DNA of 64,000 nt, from assembly GCF_002205635.1 (NCBI RefSeq), contig NZ_NISJ01000011.1, positions 81,396-145,395 of the forward strand. The letters run 5' to 3'. A program made the translations under genes and the position numbers. Shown here piece after piece: positions 28,486 through 37,538 of the stretch. The stretch is from Sphingopyxis witflariensis (GTDB taxonomy: Bacteria > Pseudomonadota > Alphaproteobacteria > Sphingomonadales > Sphingomonadaceae). Numbering within the stretch: position 1 is the stretch's first letter; the number at the start of each line of letters is the position of its first letter. The notes beneath the pieces are model-generated. The model did not search any database. It worked only from the letters and a program-made list of their open reading frames with translations, and had not been told where the DNA came from.

Positions 28486-29034
28486 TTCCCTTCTCCTTCA
28501 AAACCACCGCAGCCCGGCCCGGAAGGGGCGCAGGGGGGCGGCAGGAAGGAGTCGGCAGGCCCGCGACATCGGGCGGGCTGCACCCGAAGGACCGGAACGA
28601 AGAGGAGGACCCGCGAAGCGGGTTGCGGCCCGACCGGGCGGGGCTAGAGGCGAGTGACGCCCTCCTGTGCTCCTGCCGTGCCCGGTTCAATAACGCCGCC
28701 GCGAAGCGGTGTCCGCATGCGCGCCAGCGGCGCCCTACAAACAAACGACTCGAACAACGATCGCGCCGGTCATGGCGCGTCATTTGCGAACGCGGCCGTC
28801 GCCGACGGCCTCATTTACCGGATGAGCACGTCCGCGAGACACTATGAGAGAAAATAATTCAATCTACGCCGCAGCCGCACGGAACCGCCCATAGATGCCG
28901 GTGGACGCACGCAGCCCTATGCCAGAGCACGAAGCCAAAAAGCGCAGTTTTCTAGGGTGTTGACGATGGCGTTCGTGATCCCCTTCTCTGTCCCCCGTCG
29001 ACGCAAGTTCCTTCAACAGATGGAGAAGCAAGTC
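28486..29034. other. GC-rich divergent intergenic region
   Basis: About 0.55 kb between the divergent ArdC and AlpA genes. 28510-28720 is very GC-rich, with short palindromes such as CCCGCGAAGCGGG (about 28610-28622). The rest carries no recognisable protein. It should contain both promoters. A replication or transfer site is possible for such an element, but no known origin motif was seen. Confidence 0.4.
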
Positions 29035-29256
29035 ATGGTATCTCAGTCCCCCCTCCGCTTGATGCGCTTGAATGAAGTCCTCGACCTGACCGGGCTCAGC
29101 CGGGCAACCCTCTACCGGAAAATCCAGGCCGGAACTTTCCCGGCGCAGCATAAAATTGCAGAGCGCTGTTGCGGCTGGCGCGCGGGCGAGGTCGATGTGT
29201 GGCTGCGCAATCCCGTCAGCTTCACCGTCGACTATCTCCAGCGCGAGCCCGCATGA
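29035..29256 (+). CDS. AlpA-family transcriptional regulator
   Basis: 73-aa winged-HTH/MerR-like DNA-binding protein of the AlpA family. Visible motif: LMRLNEVLDLTGLSRATLYR, KIQAGTFPAQHKI, and CGWRAGEVDVWL, the standard AlpA pattern. Start ATG at 29035 is 7 bases after GGAGAA; the frame is open further upstream (to 28957) but those codons are not protein-like. AlpA proteins activate integrase or excision genes of P4-like elements, which fits the P4-type integrase at the right end of this element. Confidence 0.88.
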   Translation: MVSQSPLRLMRLNEVLDLTGLSRATLYRKIQAGTFPAQHKIAERCCGWRAGEVDVWLRNPVSFTVDYLQREPA

Positions 29257-29311
29257 CCGACCATAAGCGTAGCCCCGCGCCGCCGCAGCGGCGCGGGGTC
29301 GAACATTCGGC

Positions 29312-29635
29312 TCAGTCGGCCGGGTTCCAGATGAGCGCGTAGCCGTCTTCGCCGTCCTGACCGGCGGCGCGGCCGAGGTTGGCATAAATCCGGCGCGGCC
29401 CGAACTCGGGTGCGGCGAGCGTCAGCGACACATAGGGTTTGCCCGATGCTTCGCCGGTGCGGACCCAGCCGGCGCCAATTTCGACGCCTTCGGAATAAAC
29501 GCGATAGTCGGGCTGGACGTCGCCGCTCTTCGAGCGGTTGGTGCGGATCTCGATGCTCGCGCGGATCGAGAGGGTCTTGAGCTGGCCCACGAAACCTTCT
29601 TCGATGGTGCCGTTTACAAAGCCGATGGATGCCAT
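29312..29635 (-). CDS. DUF736 family protein
   Basis: 107-aa protein starting MASIGFVNGTIEEGFVGQL, with KTLSIRASIEIRTN, PDYRVYSEGVEIGAGW and FGPRRIYANLGRAAGQD, the usual DUF736 conserved blocks. The family is abundant on alphaproteobacterial plasmids and ICEs; function unknown. The start is fixed by the family N-terminus. Its native leader has been split by a group II intron 10 bp upstream of the ATG. Joining the flanks of that intron restores AAGGAG seven bases before the ATG. As it stands only GAG remains, so expression is probably reduced. Confidence 0.9.
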   Translation of the reverse strand: MASIGFVNGTIEEGFVGQLKTLSIRASIEIRTNRSKSGDVQPDYRVYSEGVEIGAGWVRTGEASGKPYVSLTLAAPEFGPRRIYANLGRAAGQDGEDGYALIWNPAD

Positions 29636-30203
29636 TGGTCGTCTCGTGCGCCAAGAGTGGTGGGTAGGATCCACCACGCGCGATTATTGTCTCTGCGGGG
29701 TGAAAGGCCCCGTCCTCCACGTGCCGCAACACGGGGAGCGAAGTGGATGGGTGAGGTGAACCGGGTGCCTCCGGCGAGCCGTAAATGAGCAGAACCCGTC
29801 AAAGCCGGACGACCGGAGGACTTCCGCCCGAGGTTGGTCCGGCGAGCGTATCTGCAATGGAAAGGGTAACCGAACCGATGGCTGAAGCCCCGGGACAAAA
29901 TGGAATCCGCCAAGCCGGAAGTGGGCGGATCGGTCGCAAGACCGGCGGAGTGCCGATGCCCGCTGAGATAACGGGCGTCAGGGGCGCGCGGATAGCCGCG
30001 CGTCAGTTGCAGGGCCAGCTTGCGGTGCCCTGCAACCGGAATCCGAACGGGGTAGAGTCGGTTCCTAAAGCAGATGAGGGGACGATAGTTGAACTTGGGA
30101 ACCTTGCTGCGGCATCTCCTAACGAGATGATCGAGGCGACCGATGATCGCCGCAGCAAGGGGCGGAGCCTCCGTAGTAGTCCGCGAACGGGAAAGCCGTT
30201 CAC

Positions 30204-31772
30204 ATGGCGAAGGGAGGCAGTGGGTTGAGCAGGCCAGCAGGAGGTGGGCGCAGGCCCGGCGCGGTGAATACCGCGTTCGTCCTCGACATGCAGCGCAAGC
30301 TCCACCGGTGGAGTACCGCGAAAGCCGATCGGGTCTTCGCGGATCTGTTTAATATCGTATGCGACCGCAGAACGCTGGACGAAGCATGGCGAAGGCTGGC
30401 CCGCAATCGGGGCAGCCAGACACCCGGTACAGATGGCGTTACGCGGAAAAGGGTCGAAGAGCGGCCCGGCGGAGCGGCGGGGTTCCTCGAGGACATCCGA
30501 GAGGAGCTACGCGGCGGCATCTATCGCCCGGAACCTGTACGGCAACGGCTTATCCCGAAGCCAGGCAGACCGGAGAAGATGCGCCCGCTGGGCATTCCGA
30601 CGCTCAAAGACCGACTGGTGCAAATGGCTTTGAAGCTCGTGCTGGAGCCAATCTTCGAGGCGGACTTCTACCCGACCTCGTATGGCTTCCGGCCCGGTCG
30701 AAGCACTCATGATGCATTAGGTGCCATCCAGCGCAGAATGCACCCAACGGCACACGGTCCATCACTGTACCGATATGTGATCGAAGGGGATATCAAGGGC
30801 TGCTTCGACGCCATCGATCACCATGTCCTGATGAATCGGGTGCGCAAGCGGATCGGGGACCGAAAAATCCTCCGGATCGTGCGTGCGTTCCTCACTGCAG
30901 GCATCATGGTCGAAGGCACCGTCCGCCACCCGGTAACGGGAACACCGCAGGGTGGCATCATATCGCCATTGCTGGCCAATATATATCTGACGGCCATCGA
31001 TGAACGATACGGGCGGTGGTCGCTTCGCCCCCGTGAACGACCACAGAACGCGGCCGACCGCCGTCACTATGACCGGCAACGAGGAAAGCCGACGTTTTAT
31101 ATGGTCCGGTATGCAGACGACTTTGTCGTATGCGCCGACGGGACTCGCGAAGAGGCCGAAGCGGAAAAGCAGGCGCTGGCGGCGTTCCTGAAAGAGGAAC
31201 TCTGCATGGAGTTGTCGCTGGAGAAGACCAAGATCACGGCGGTCGAGGAGGGCTTTGACTTCCTCGGCTACAACGTGGTGCAGACCAAAGCGCGTCGAAC
31301 CGGTAGACTGGTCGGCAATCTCTTCATACCGAAGAGCAAGCTGAAGGACCTGCGCCGCAAGATCAAGGTCAAGGTACGGGGAATGCCGACAGGTCGACCC
31401 CTCGCCTATCTCCTTGGCAGCCTCAATCCCATCATCACCGGGTGGCGAAATTATTATCGCTACGCCACCCACGCCACGAGGGACTTTAACAATCTCGACT
31501 GGTGGATGTGGGGTCGCGTCTGGCGCTGGCTCAGGAAGAAGCACAAAGGCCGCAAGTTGCACGAACTGCGGCGGCGCTTCACAGACCCAGCGAAGAGCAA
31601 CTGGCGATGGGCCGAAAATGGCGTGTCGATCAGGACGTTCCTTGAAGGAGGATCGTTCCGCTACCCGTACCGGGGCATACGAATACCGAATGGATGGAAC
31701 GAACCCAGCGAGCAGTTCCGAAAGGGCAATGTTCACTTCTGGTCTTCGATCAACACCCTCGCCAAACTGTGA
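30204..31772 (+). CDS. ltrA: Group II intron reverse transcriptase/maturase
   Basis: 522-aa intron-encoded protein that reverse transcribes and assists splicing of its intron. RT blocks are visible: LARNRGSQTPGTDGVTRKRV (RT0/1), KPGRPEKMRPLGIPTLKDR (RT2), SYGFRPGRSTHDAL (RT3), VIEGDIKGCFDAIDH (RT4 with Asp), GTPQGGIISPLLANIYL and YADDFVVCA (catalytic YADD, about residue 302). Then comes the maturase domain GIIM with GWRNYYRYATHA. No C-terminal HNH endonuclease is seen, so retrohoming would need nicks from replication. Flanked by intron RNA on both sides. Confidence 0.95.
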   Translation: MAKGGSGLSRPAGGGRRPGAVNTAFVLDMQRKLHRWSTAKADRVFADLFNIVCDRRTLDEAWRRLARNRGSQTPGTDGVTRKRVEERPGGAAGFLEDIREELRGGIYRPEPVRQRLIPKPGRPEKMRPLGIPTLKDRLVQMALKLVLEPIFEADFYPTSYGFRPGRSTHDALGAIQRRMHPTAHGPSLYRYVIEGDIKGCFDAIDHHVLMNRVRKRIGDRKILRIVRAFLTAGIMVEGTVRHPVTGTPQGGIISPLLANIYLTAIDERYGRWSLRPRERPQNAADRRHYDRQRGKPTFYMVRYADDFVVCADGTREEAEAEKQALAAFLKEELCMELSLEKTKITAVEEGFDFLGYNVVQTKARRTGRLVGNLFIPKSKLKDLRRKIKVKVRGMPTGRPLAYLLGSLNPIITGWRNYYRYATHATRDFNNLDWWMWGRVWRWLRKKHKGRKLHELRRRFTDPAKSNWRWAENGVSIRTFLEGGSFRYPYRGIRIPNGWNEPSEQFRKGNVHFWSSINTLAKL

Positions 31773-31802
31773 GGGCCACCCACGGCCTCGGCCGTGCATG
31801 GA

Positions 31803-31836
31803 GAGCCGGATGCAGGGAAACTCGCACGTCCGGTTC
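31803..31836 (+). ncRNA. Group II intron domain V
   Basis: 34-nt hairpin: 5' arm GAGCCGGATGC, GAAA-type tetraloop, 3' arm GCACGTCCGGTTC. It has the conserved catalytic-domain shape with a bulge near the middle, 30 bp after the maturase stop. Confidence 0.88.
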
Positions 31837-31897
31837 GGCGAGAGGCGCGAAGAAACCGGCCACCGCGAGGTGGCACGGCGCTTCGCGCCTACTCTAC

Positions 31898-32747
31898 CTT
31901 GAAATTGCCGCAAGGACCATCCCTGCGACATGGGCGGACCTAAGACCGGCGCATGAGGCGTCCCGCGTACCCGCAGGGCCGCAGCGTCAGCGGAGGACTT
32001 GAGGCGGTCGATTATTTGAAAGCGAAGCGGCGGCGAGGAGACGGCGCAGCCGGCGGGGAAATAATCGCACCGCAGATGGTTACGTCGGGCGCCGTGCCGG
32101 TCCAGGTCAACTCGCCCGTCGCCGGGGATGGTCTTCGGCTGAATGGGAGGAAACACTGCAGGATCGGATCAGAGGCAAGATCGGAGGAAAGTGGGGAAAT
32201 GAGACGCACGAACTGCGGCGCCGCGAATGCCCACACGCTGACGGCCCGACGTCTGCATCCTACTGGTCGCTTTGCCGCCAGGACATCCAGAATCGCGACG
32301 GCGCACCGACATTTCGAAAATGCGATGAGTTGCCCATCGCTCCCGTCGATTTGGCGCGTTTGTACAATCCGGCCCCACCGGCAGCGGCCATAGGCGGTGC
32401 AACACGATCTTTCATCGGTCGGTCTCTGATTGCGACCCAGGGGCCGTTCGGTGATGGAGGCGATATTCTGCAATGCAGATATCGTTTAGGGCGGCGCGAG
32501 TTTTCGCTCCGCCTTTTCACCTTTCCTCTTCCCCGCTTCGTGTCGCGGGAGCGGCGCGGCGCCATCATCGAACCGTGCTTAGAAAAACGCACCCTTCTCA
32601 CGGCCGCAGGCGCAGCGGTGCGTGCCCGAGCCTGCGGGCTAGCCGTCGTAGCGCCAAGAAGCGAGACAAGAGTGGGCGCGAGACCGCTGGCGGCCCCCAG
32701 CGCCGTCAGTGTGCGCTCATTTGAGGCTGCGCTCGATTGGTGGACTT
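31898..32747. other. Non-coding stretch between intron and integrase
   Basis: About 0.85 kb. The left edge is the original upstream leader of DUF736 (AAG of its Shine-Dalgarno on the minus strand at 31898-31900), so the DUF736 promoter should lie here. Short open frames on both strands (for example 32330-32929 rightward) have arginine/alanine-heavy composition and no ribosome site. No protein or RNA family was recognised. Confidence 0.4.
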
Positions 32748-33989
32748 TCACGCCGCTTTGGCGCGTATGCCCTTTGCCTCGGCTTCATCAAGATAGTCGG
32801 CCCACCACTGCATCATCGGCCGGCGATGTGCGAGATAGCGCGCTGAGTTATATGCCGCGCGCACGCCCCTTGGCTGATGGGCAAGCTGATTTTCGATCCA
32901 GTCGGGCTCGAACAAACCGCTCTCATTAAGCACGGTGCTGGCAAGTCCCCGAAACCCATGGACGGTTGCTTTCCCGCGCAAGCCCAGACGATACATGATG
33001 TCGAGCATCCTGTTGTCACTGATGACTCGCGACTTCGAATGCGCGACCGGAAACAGGTATCGGCCCAACCTATAGTTCCCAGCCTTGCGATAGACGTTAA
33101 GCTCCTGAATTTCGTCGAGCAGGGCGAGGGCCTGTCGCGGCAACGGCACGAGATGCTCGGATCGCATCTTCATCCGATCTGGCGAAATCCGCCACAGCGG
33201 CTCAGGACTATCGAGGTTCTCGAACTCGTCCCACTCGGCGAAACGGGTCTCCTGGGTGCGCACCATCGTGAGAATCGTCCAGCGCAGGGCAAGGTGGCTC
33301 ATGCGCTCGGCGCCATCCGCGTTCAACTTCATGAAGAACGCCGGCAAATCCTTCGCCGCAACCTTCGGACGGTGCTTCACCGGCCGCGCCCTCGCCATCG
33401 CAGGCGTGAGGTCGCGGCACGGATCGCTTTCGCAGCGACCGTCCGGGATCGCATAGCGAAATATTTCGCTGCAGTGGTTCTTCACACGATGCGCCATCTC
33501 GATTGCACCGCGCGATTCGATTTTGCGAACTGCCTCGAGCATCTGGCGCGGCGTGATCGTGCCGATGTCGAATTTGCCAATGAAAGGGAAGATGTCGGCC
33601 TCAAGCCGCCCGGACACAAGCGCCGCGTAACGCGGTGTCCATGACAGAGTGCGCGTATCGAGCCATTCGCCCGCTACATGTTCAAACGTGTTGAGAGACT
33701 CGACTGGGTTGCCCGCCGCCTTGGCTTTCGCATTCTTGCGCTCTTGGGATGGGTCTAGACCCAGCGCGAGCTGGTGCTTCATCATCTCGCGCCACGAGCG
33801 TGCGGCCAAGAGCGTGGTCTCGGGAAAGTTGCCCCCAGAGAGCAGCTTCTGCTTTCCTTCAAATCGATATGCGAAGCGCCATGCTTTCGAACCGTTGGGC
33901 TGCACGAATATGAAAAGACCGCCCCCATCGGACTTCTTATAGGGCTTACTCGCGGGCTTGAGCGCCTTGATTGCGATGTTGGTAAGCAT
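32748..33989 (-). CDS. int: P4-type tyrosine integrase
   Basis: 413-aa integrase with N-terminal arm-binding domain (LTNIAIKALKPASKPYKKSD, then GGGLFIFVQPNGSKAWRFAY, the DUF4102 pattern) and a C-terminal catalytic domain. The catalytic domain has an Arg in MVRTQETRFAEW, VHGFRGLAST (HxxR), the His of LAHQPRGVRAAYNSA and its Tyr. ATG at 33989 follows AGGGAAAGGG. It lies 208 bp from the att repeat at 34197-34220, facing away from it, the normal arrangement for tRNA-targeting island integrases. Presumably catalysed insertion at tRNA-Gln. Confidence 0.92.
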   Translation of the reverse strand: MLTNIAIKALKPASKPYKKSDGGGLFIFVQPNGSKAWRFAYRFEGKQKLLSGGNFPETTLLAARSWREMMKHQLALGLDPSQERKNAKAKAAGNPVESLNTFEHVAGEWLDTRTLSWTPRYAALVSGRLEADIFPFIGKFDIGTITPRQMLEAVRKIESRGAIEMAHRVKNHCSEIFRYAIPDGRCESDPCRDLTPAMARARPVKHRPKVAAKDLPAFFMKLNADGAERMSHLALRWTILTMVRTQETRFAEWDEFENLDSPEPLWRISPDRMKMRSEHLVPLPRQALALLDEIQELNVYRKAGNYRLGRYLFPVAHSKSRVISDNRMLDIMYRLGLRGKATVHGFRGLASTVLNESGLFEPDWIENQLAHQPRGVRAAYNSARYLAHRRPMMQWWADYLDEAEAKGIRAKAA

Positions 33990-34196
33990 GTTGGTACCCT
34001 TTCCCTGCGCGAACGGGTTTGGATCCCGAACGCTAAAATTTGTTGGTAGGAGCGAATTTGCTACCAACAATCTGGGCAAAAAGAGGGTGAGCTGCAAGGG
34101 ACCGACCTGAGCGGAAGTGCGATCCCGTCTCAGGATAACCCATTGTTTTCATTTACTTCGTGGAGACGTTCTGAGCATCTCTGGAACGCTCTGACA

Positions 34197-34220
34197 GCAC
34201 CGGCTGGCTGGGGCGGCAGG
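34197..34220. repeat. Attachment-site repeat (right), tRNA-Gln 3' end
   Basis: Second copy of the 24-bp repeat at 23463-23486, between two divergent integrase genes. As with the left copy, no tRNA body follows on either side, so it is a junction between neighbouring elements. Confidence 0.8.
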
Positions 34221-34322
34221 ATACTCAGCCGGTTCAGTCATAACTATTTGAAATAAAAGAATTTCTGCCCTCACCTTCTCCGGTGTCGCCACGCCGGGGT
34301 GCTTCCAAGGGGGCCACGGCCA

Positions 34323-36305
34323 ATGACGCGCATCCAGAACAGCATCCGCAAGGACGGAACCTATTATTTCCGCCGCATCATCCGTTTAGGCAACGATAAG
34401 CCTTTCCGGATACGCTTGTCGCTTCGGACAACGGACCACTGCCGGGCGCGGATCATGACGCCCACGCTGGTCGTGAAAAGCGAAACGCTACGCATGAGCA
34501 TGATGCAGACGATGAACCGCGATGGATTGACCGCCGATCAACGGGCCGAGATTTTTCGGCGTCAGATGCTCCGCGAGCGCGATCGCCTCGAAGCCGGACA
34601 CGCGCAATTGCAACTCGCCGATCTTGGCGACCAGCTCCCGGAAGAGGCGCTCGAAACCCACCTCGACTTGAGCGAAGCTGTCAGCGGCGACCTTGCGCGC
34701 AACGGCGAGACTGGTCCGCTTCTTGTGATCCGTATCCCGCCGGAGGATCCGGAAACGGGCGAAGAACCGCCCATCGAGATATTGACCTGGGAAGACTATA
34801 TCGGCGCGCTCGCCGGTGATGACGCCAACGCTTTAGCGCCGCTCCATCTCAGCGACCTGCAAATCCCGCTGTCGCCGCTCAATCTTCAGATGGCCAAGCG
34901 CATCATCCACCAGGCCAGCGTTCAGGCGATCAGGGAATATCGCGAGATCGTCGCCAATCCCGGTGCGGTTTACCTGCCCGCCCTCATGGCCCCGCCCGCG
35001 CCGTATGTCGCGCCCGCACCGGCGCCGATCCTGTCGGCGCCGCGGCCTCCGGCCGCCGATGCGCTTATCAACGCTACCGACGGATCCCCGTCTCCGTGGC
35101 GCACAATGACACCGTCCGAAGCCGCAGCTGCCTTTATCGAGGCCAATCCGCGCACCGGCGGTCTTGACGGCAACGCGCGCAAGAAGGGACCGAGTTGGAC
35201 CGAGAAAACCCGCGAGCAGTTCAAGCTGCCGGCGCTCCTGCTCGAGCAAATCATGGAGGGACGGCCCCTCGCCAGTGTCACGGACATCGATCTCGGCAAG
35301 CTGAACGCGCACTTCAACCGGTTGCACGGGCCCAGTTTCCGAAAGTCCCCGAAACACCGCACCATGACCATCCAGGAGATTGGGGACCAGACCGACGCGC
35401 TTGTGCAGGCGAAGAAAATTCCGGAGGAAGAAATCGGCCTTGGCATCGGCACGACGAACCGGCATTGGGGTTTTCTGCGCCAGCTCACCGACTGGTTCGC
35501 GCGTCATCAGACAATCGCGAGCCTCGATTATTCGGCCTTCATCATTGCCGATGACCGCGACCCCCGCACGCTTCGCGACACTTATTCGATCGAAGAGGGC
35601 AGACAGCTGTTCGGCTTGGCGCCATGGTCGGGGAGCGCGTCGATCAGCCGCAGGTTCGCGCCGGGCAAGACAATCGTCCACGACGCCTGTTACTTTGTGC
35701 CATTGATCGCTTGGTATACCGGCCTCAGACGTGAGGAAATTTGCGGTCTTGAACTGGCCGATATCGAGCAGGAAGATGACATCTGGCATTTCAATATCCG
35801 CGACAACACGGTTCGGAAGCTCAAGACCAAGACATCGAATCGACTGGTTCCTTTCGCGGACGAGCTCGTGCGGCTGGGCCTTCCGGACTACGTCGGGTCA
35901 ATGCGCGATGCCGGGGAGACATTGCTTTTTCCCGAGCTGACCGCCGAGAGTGGCAAAGGAACGCTGGGTGATGCCTTTTACAAGCTACACTGGGGCAAAA
36001 TCGCATCGCGCCTACCATTCATCGAGCGCGGACAGGCCATGCATTCATTCCGCCACACGCTGACCGACGAGCTCAAAGCCAATATGGTTGATCAAGAGGT
36101 GCGTGCGGACCTTGTTGGCCACAAGATCAGCTCGGAAACCGGCGGCCGCTATTCCAAGGCCACACGCCTCGCACATTTGCGAGATGCGGTGGCAAAGGTG
36201 CCGATGGTCACGGAGCATTTGAAACCGCAAACGATTTCGCTACTCCCGCCAGCGAAACGGAGACCTCGCCGAGCGCGGTCGCCCCGAGATATGTCCAGCA
36301 ACTGA
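34323..36305 (+). CDS. Large tyrosine site-specific integrase (DUF6538-type N-terminus)
   Basis: 660 aa, about twice the size of a simple integrase. The start MTRIQNSIRKDGTYYFRR (ATG at 34323, 9 bases after AAGGGGG) matches the short beta-rich N-terminal region of DUF6538 integrases. A long helical and proline-rich middle (PAPYVAPAPAPILSAP) precedes the core-binding and catalytic domains: TGLRREEICGLEL (Arg I), RKLKTKTSNRLVPF (Lys), HSFRHTLTDEL (HxxR), LVGHKISSETGGRYSK (His III, Tyr). It is divergent from the P4-type integrase across the att site and starts the second island. Confidence 0.9.
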   Translation: MTRIQNSIRKDGTYYFRRIIRLGNDKPFRIRLSLRTTDHCRARIMTPTLVVKSETLRMSMMQTMNRDGLTADQRAEIFRRQMLRERDRLEAGHAQLQLADLGDQLPEEALETHLDLSEAVSGDLARNGETGPLLVIRIPPEDPETGEEPPIEILTWEDYIGALAGDDANALAPLHLSDLQIPLSPLNLQMAKRIIHQASVQAIREYREIVANPGAVYLPALMAPPAPYVAPAPAPILSAPRPPAADALINATDGSPSPWRTMTPSEAAAAFIEANPRTGGLDGNARKKGPSWTEKTREQFKLPALLLEQIMEGRPLASVTDIDLGKLNAHFNRLHGPSFRKSPKHRTMTIQEIGDQTDALVQAKKIPEEEIGLGIGTTNRHWGFLRQLTDWFARHQTIASLDYSAFIIADDRDPRTLRDTYSIEEGRQLFGLAPWSGSASISRRFAPGKTIVHDACYFVPLIAWYTGLRREEICGLELADIEQEDDIWHFNIRDNTVRKLKTKTSNRLVPFADELVRLGLPDYVGSMRDAGETLLFPELTAESGKGTLGDAFYKLHWGKIASRLPFIERGQAMHSFRHTLTDELKANMVDQEVRADLVGHKISSETGGRYSKATRLAHLRDAVAKVPMVTEHLKPQTISLLPPAKRRPRRARSPRDMSSN

Positions 36306-36595
36306 AACTTCACGTCGGCACCTGGAGCCGCCAACACCCAATCCCGCGCACCGCAAACGGTGGACTATCCTACCAAGTTGCCACCCGGTCCGCGGTCCGA
36401 AAGTCTTCGCCAGTCGATCACCATCGCCCCTCTTTATGGTGAACATGGTGATGGCCTATAGGCCGCCCTGGTCGACAGTTTACATTCAGTTGTGGCCGCT
36501 GCACGAACCGCTGCGCGGATTGGCGCTATTGTCGAGGTAAAGCCGTCCAGCGAGCGCCGCACGTGATTGAACGTCGGCCGCCATAGGCAGAGCAT
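36306..36595. other. Short non-coding gap before the IS91-type element
   Basis: About 290 bp without a gene. It should include one end of the IS91-type element, but no GAAC/CTTG target or terminus could be placed with confidence. Confidence 0.3.
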
Positions 36596-36622
36596 TTCGA
36601 CTCCTTCAACTGAGGAGTCGAA
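36596..36622 (+). promoter_or_regulatory. Hairpin covering the ribosome binding site of the IS91-partner recombinase
   Basis: TTCGACTCCT (36596-36605) and AGGAGTCGAA (36613-36622) form a perfect 10-bp stem with a 7-nt loop. The right arm includes the AGGAG that serves the ATG at 36625, so the mRNA stem would hide the ribosome site. In DNA it is also a palindromic binding site candidate. Confidence 0.75.
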
Positions 36623-36624
36623 CG

Positions 36625-37533
36625 ATGAATGAGCTTATCCAGATTGGTCCGATCAGCCCGCTACGCCAGCGCCTGCTCGACGACATGGCGATGCGGAGGT
36701 TCGGGCCGGAGACGCAGCGTAATTATCTGCGCGACGTCGGACGGTTCGCGACCTGGCTCGGGCGCTCGCCGCACACCGCGAGTGCGGAGGAGGTCCGCCA
36801 GTTCCAGATCGATCAGCAGCAAGCGGGCGTTCCGGTGCCGACGATGAACAGCATCGTCAGTGCGCTCCGCTTCTTCTTCACCGAGACGCTCGACCGCCCC
36901 GATCTCGCGCGCAAGCTGATCCGCGCCAAGCAGGTTCGCAAGATCCCCGTCGTCCTGACCATGGCCGAGGTGAAGCGGCTGCTCGATGCCACGCGCTGCC
37001 TCAAGCACCAGGCTGCCCTGTCGGTTGCGTACGGCGCCGGGCTGCGCGTCGCCGAGGTCTCAGCGCTCAAGGTCAGCAATATCGACAGCAAGCGCATGCT
37101 GCTGCGTGTCGAGCGCGGTAAAGGCGGACGCGACCGCAATGCCATGCTGCCCGAAGGCTTGCTCCTGCTGCTGCGCGACTGGTGGCGCGCCGGACGACAG
37201 CAGGGCGTGCTGCTTCCTGAGGGCTGGCTCTTCCCGGGGCAGAGTGCCTCGGCCCCGATCAGCACCCGCCAGCTCCACCGCGTCGTCGTCGAGGCGGCTG
37301 AGGCGGCCGATATCGACAAGCGCGTCGGGCCGCACACCTTGCGCCACAGCTTTGCCACCCACCTGCTCGAGGACGGCGTCAACATCCGCGTCATCCAGGC
37401 GCTGCTCGGACACGCCAACCTCAATACCACCGCTTTTTACTTGCAGGTCGCAACGAAGACGACACGCAAGGTGACCAGCCCGCTCGACAGGCTCGCGCTG
37501 GCATCGCCCATCGAGGAGCCACCCGACGGCTGA
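36625..37533 (+). CDS. XerC-like tyrosine recombinase associated with IS91-type transposase
   Basis: 302 aa. Core-binding domain (RRFGPETQRNYLRDVGRFATW) and catalytic domain with GAGLRVAEVSALKV (Arg I), VERGKGGRDRNAML (Lys), HTLRHSFATHLLEDG (HxxR) and LLGHANLNTTAFY (His III/Tyr). It is followed 5 bp later by the IS91 transposase in the same direction; this gene pair is a known IS91-subfamily layout in Proteobacteria. The ribosome site lies in a perfect hairpin (36596-36622), suggesting tight translational control. Confidence 0.93.
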   Translation: MNELIQIGPISPLRQRLLDDMAMRRFGPETQRNYLRDVGRFATWLGRSPHTASAEEVRQFQIDQQQAGVPVPTMNSIVSALRFFFTETLDRPDLARKLIRAKQVRKIPVVLTMAEVKRLLDATRCLKHQAALSVAYGAGLRVAEVSALKVSNIDSKRMLLRVERGKGGRDRNAMLPEGLLLLLRDWWRAGRQQGVLLPEGWLFPGQSASAPISTRQLHRVVVEAAEAADIDKRVGPHTLRHSFATHLLEDGVNIRVIQALLGHANLNTTAFYLQVATKTTRKVTSPLDRLALASPIEEPPDG

Positions 37534-37538
37534 GGCTG

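Larger units (their letters stand above)
29646..31897 (+). mobile_element. Group II intron with maturase, inserted antisense in the DUF736 leader
   Basis: About 2.25 kb. The 5' end is GTGCGCC at 29646 (consensus GUGYG), and a catalytic domain V hairpin lies at 31803-31836. The 3' end is placed after ...CTACTCTAC at 31897, because removing 29646-31897 rejoins AAG with GAG to rebuild a perfect Shine-Dalgarno for DUF736 on the opposite strand. The maturase ORF lies in domain IV (30204-31772). Relative to DUF736 the intron is antisense and could not splice from that mRNA. Confidence 0.88.
23463..34220. mobile_element. Integrated element bounded by tRNA-Gln att repeats
   Basis: 10.7-kb segment flanked by the 24-bp direct repeat. 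It carries a P4-type integrase (32748-33989) at its right end next to the repeat, an AlpA-type regulator, ArdC antirestriction gene, DUF736 gene, two further tyrosine recombinases, an IS110 remnant and a group II intron. Integrase adjacent to one att plus AlpA fits a P4-like integrative element that has since collected secondary insertions. Because the tRNA body is absent from both repeats and would lie to the right on the minus strand, I infer a tandem island with the intact tRNA-Gln further right, outside this window. Confidence 0.65.

Noticed and set aside
30762..32156. 464-codon minus-strand frame opposite the intron maturase
   Set aside because: Antisense shadow of RT motifs including YADD on the plus strand.
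32330..32929. 199-codon plus-strand frame overlapping the integrase 3' end
   Set aside because: No ribosome site, overlaps a firm integrase gene, composition not protein-like.
34197..34300. Intact tRNA-Gln gene at the att repeat
   Set aside because: Only the T-stem end, acceptor strand and CCA are present; the sequence to the right (ATACTCAGCC) has no T-loop or anticodon arm.
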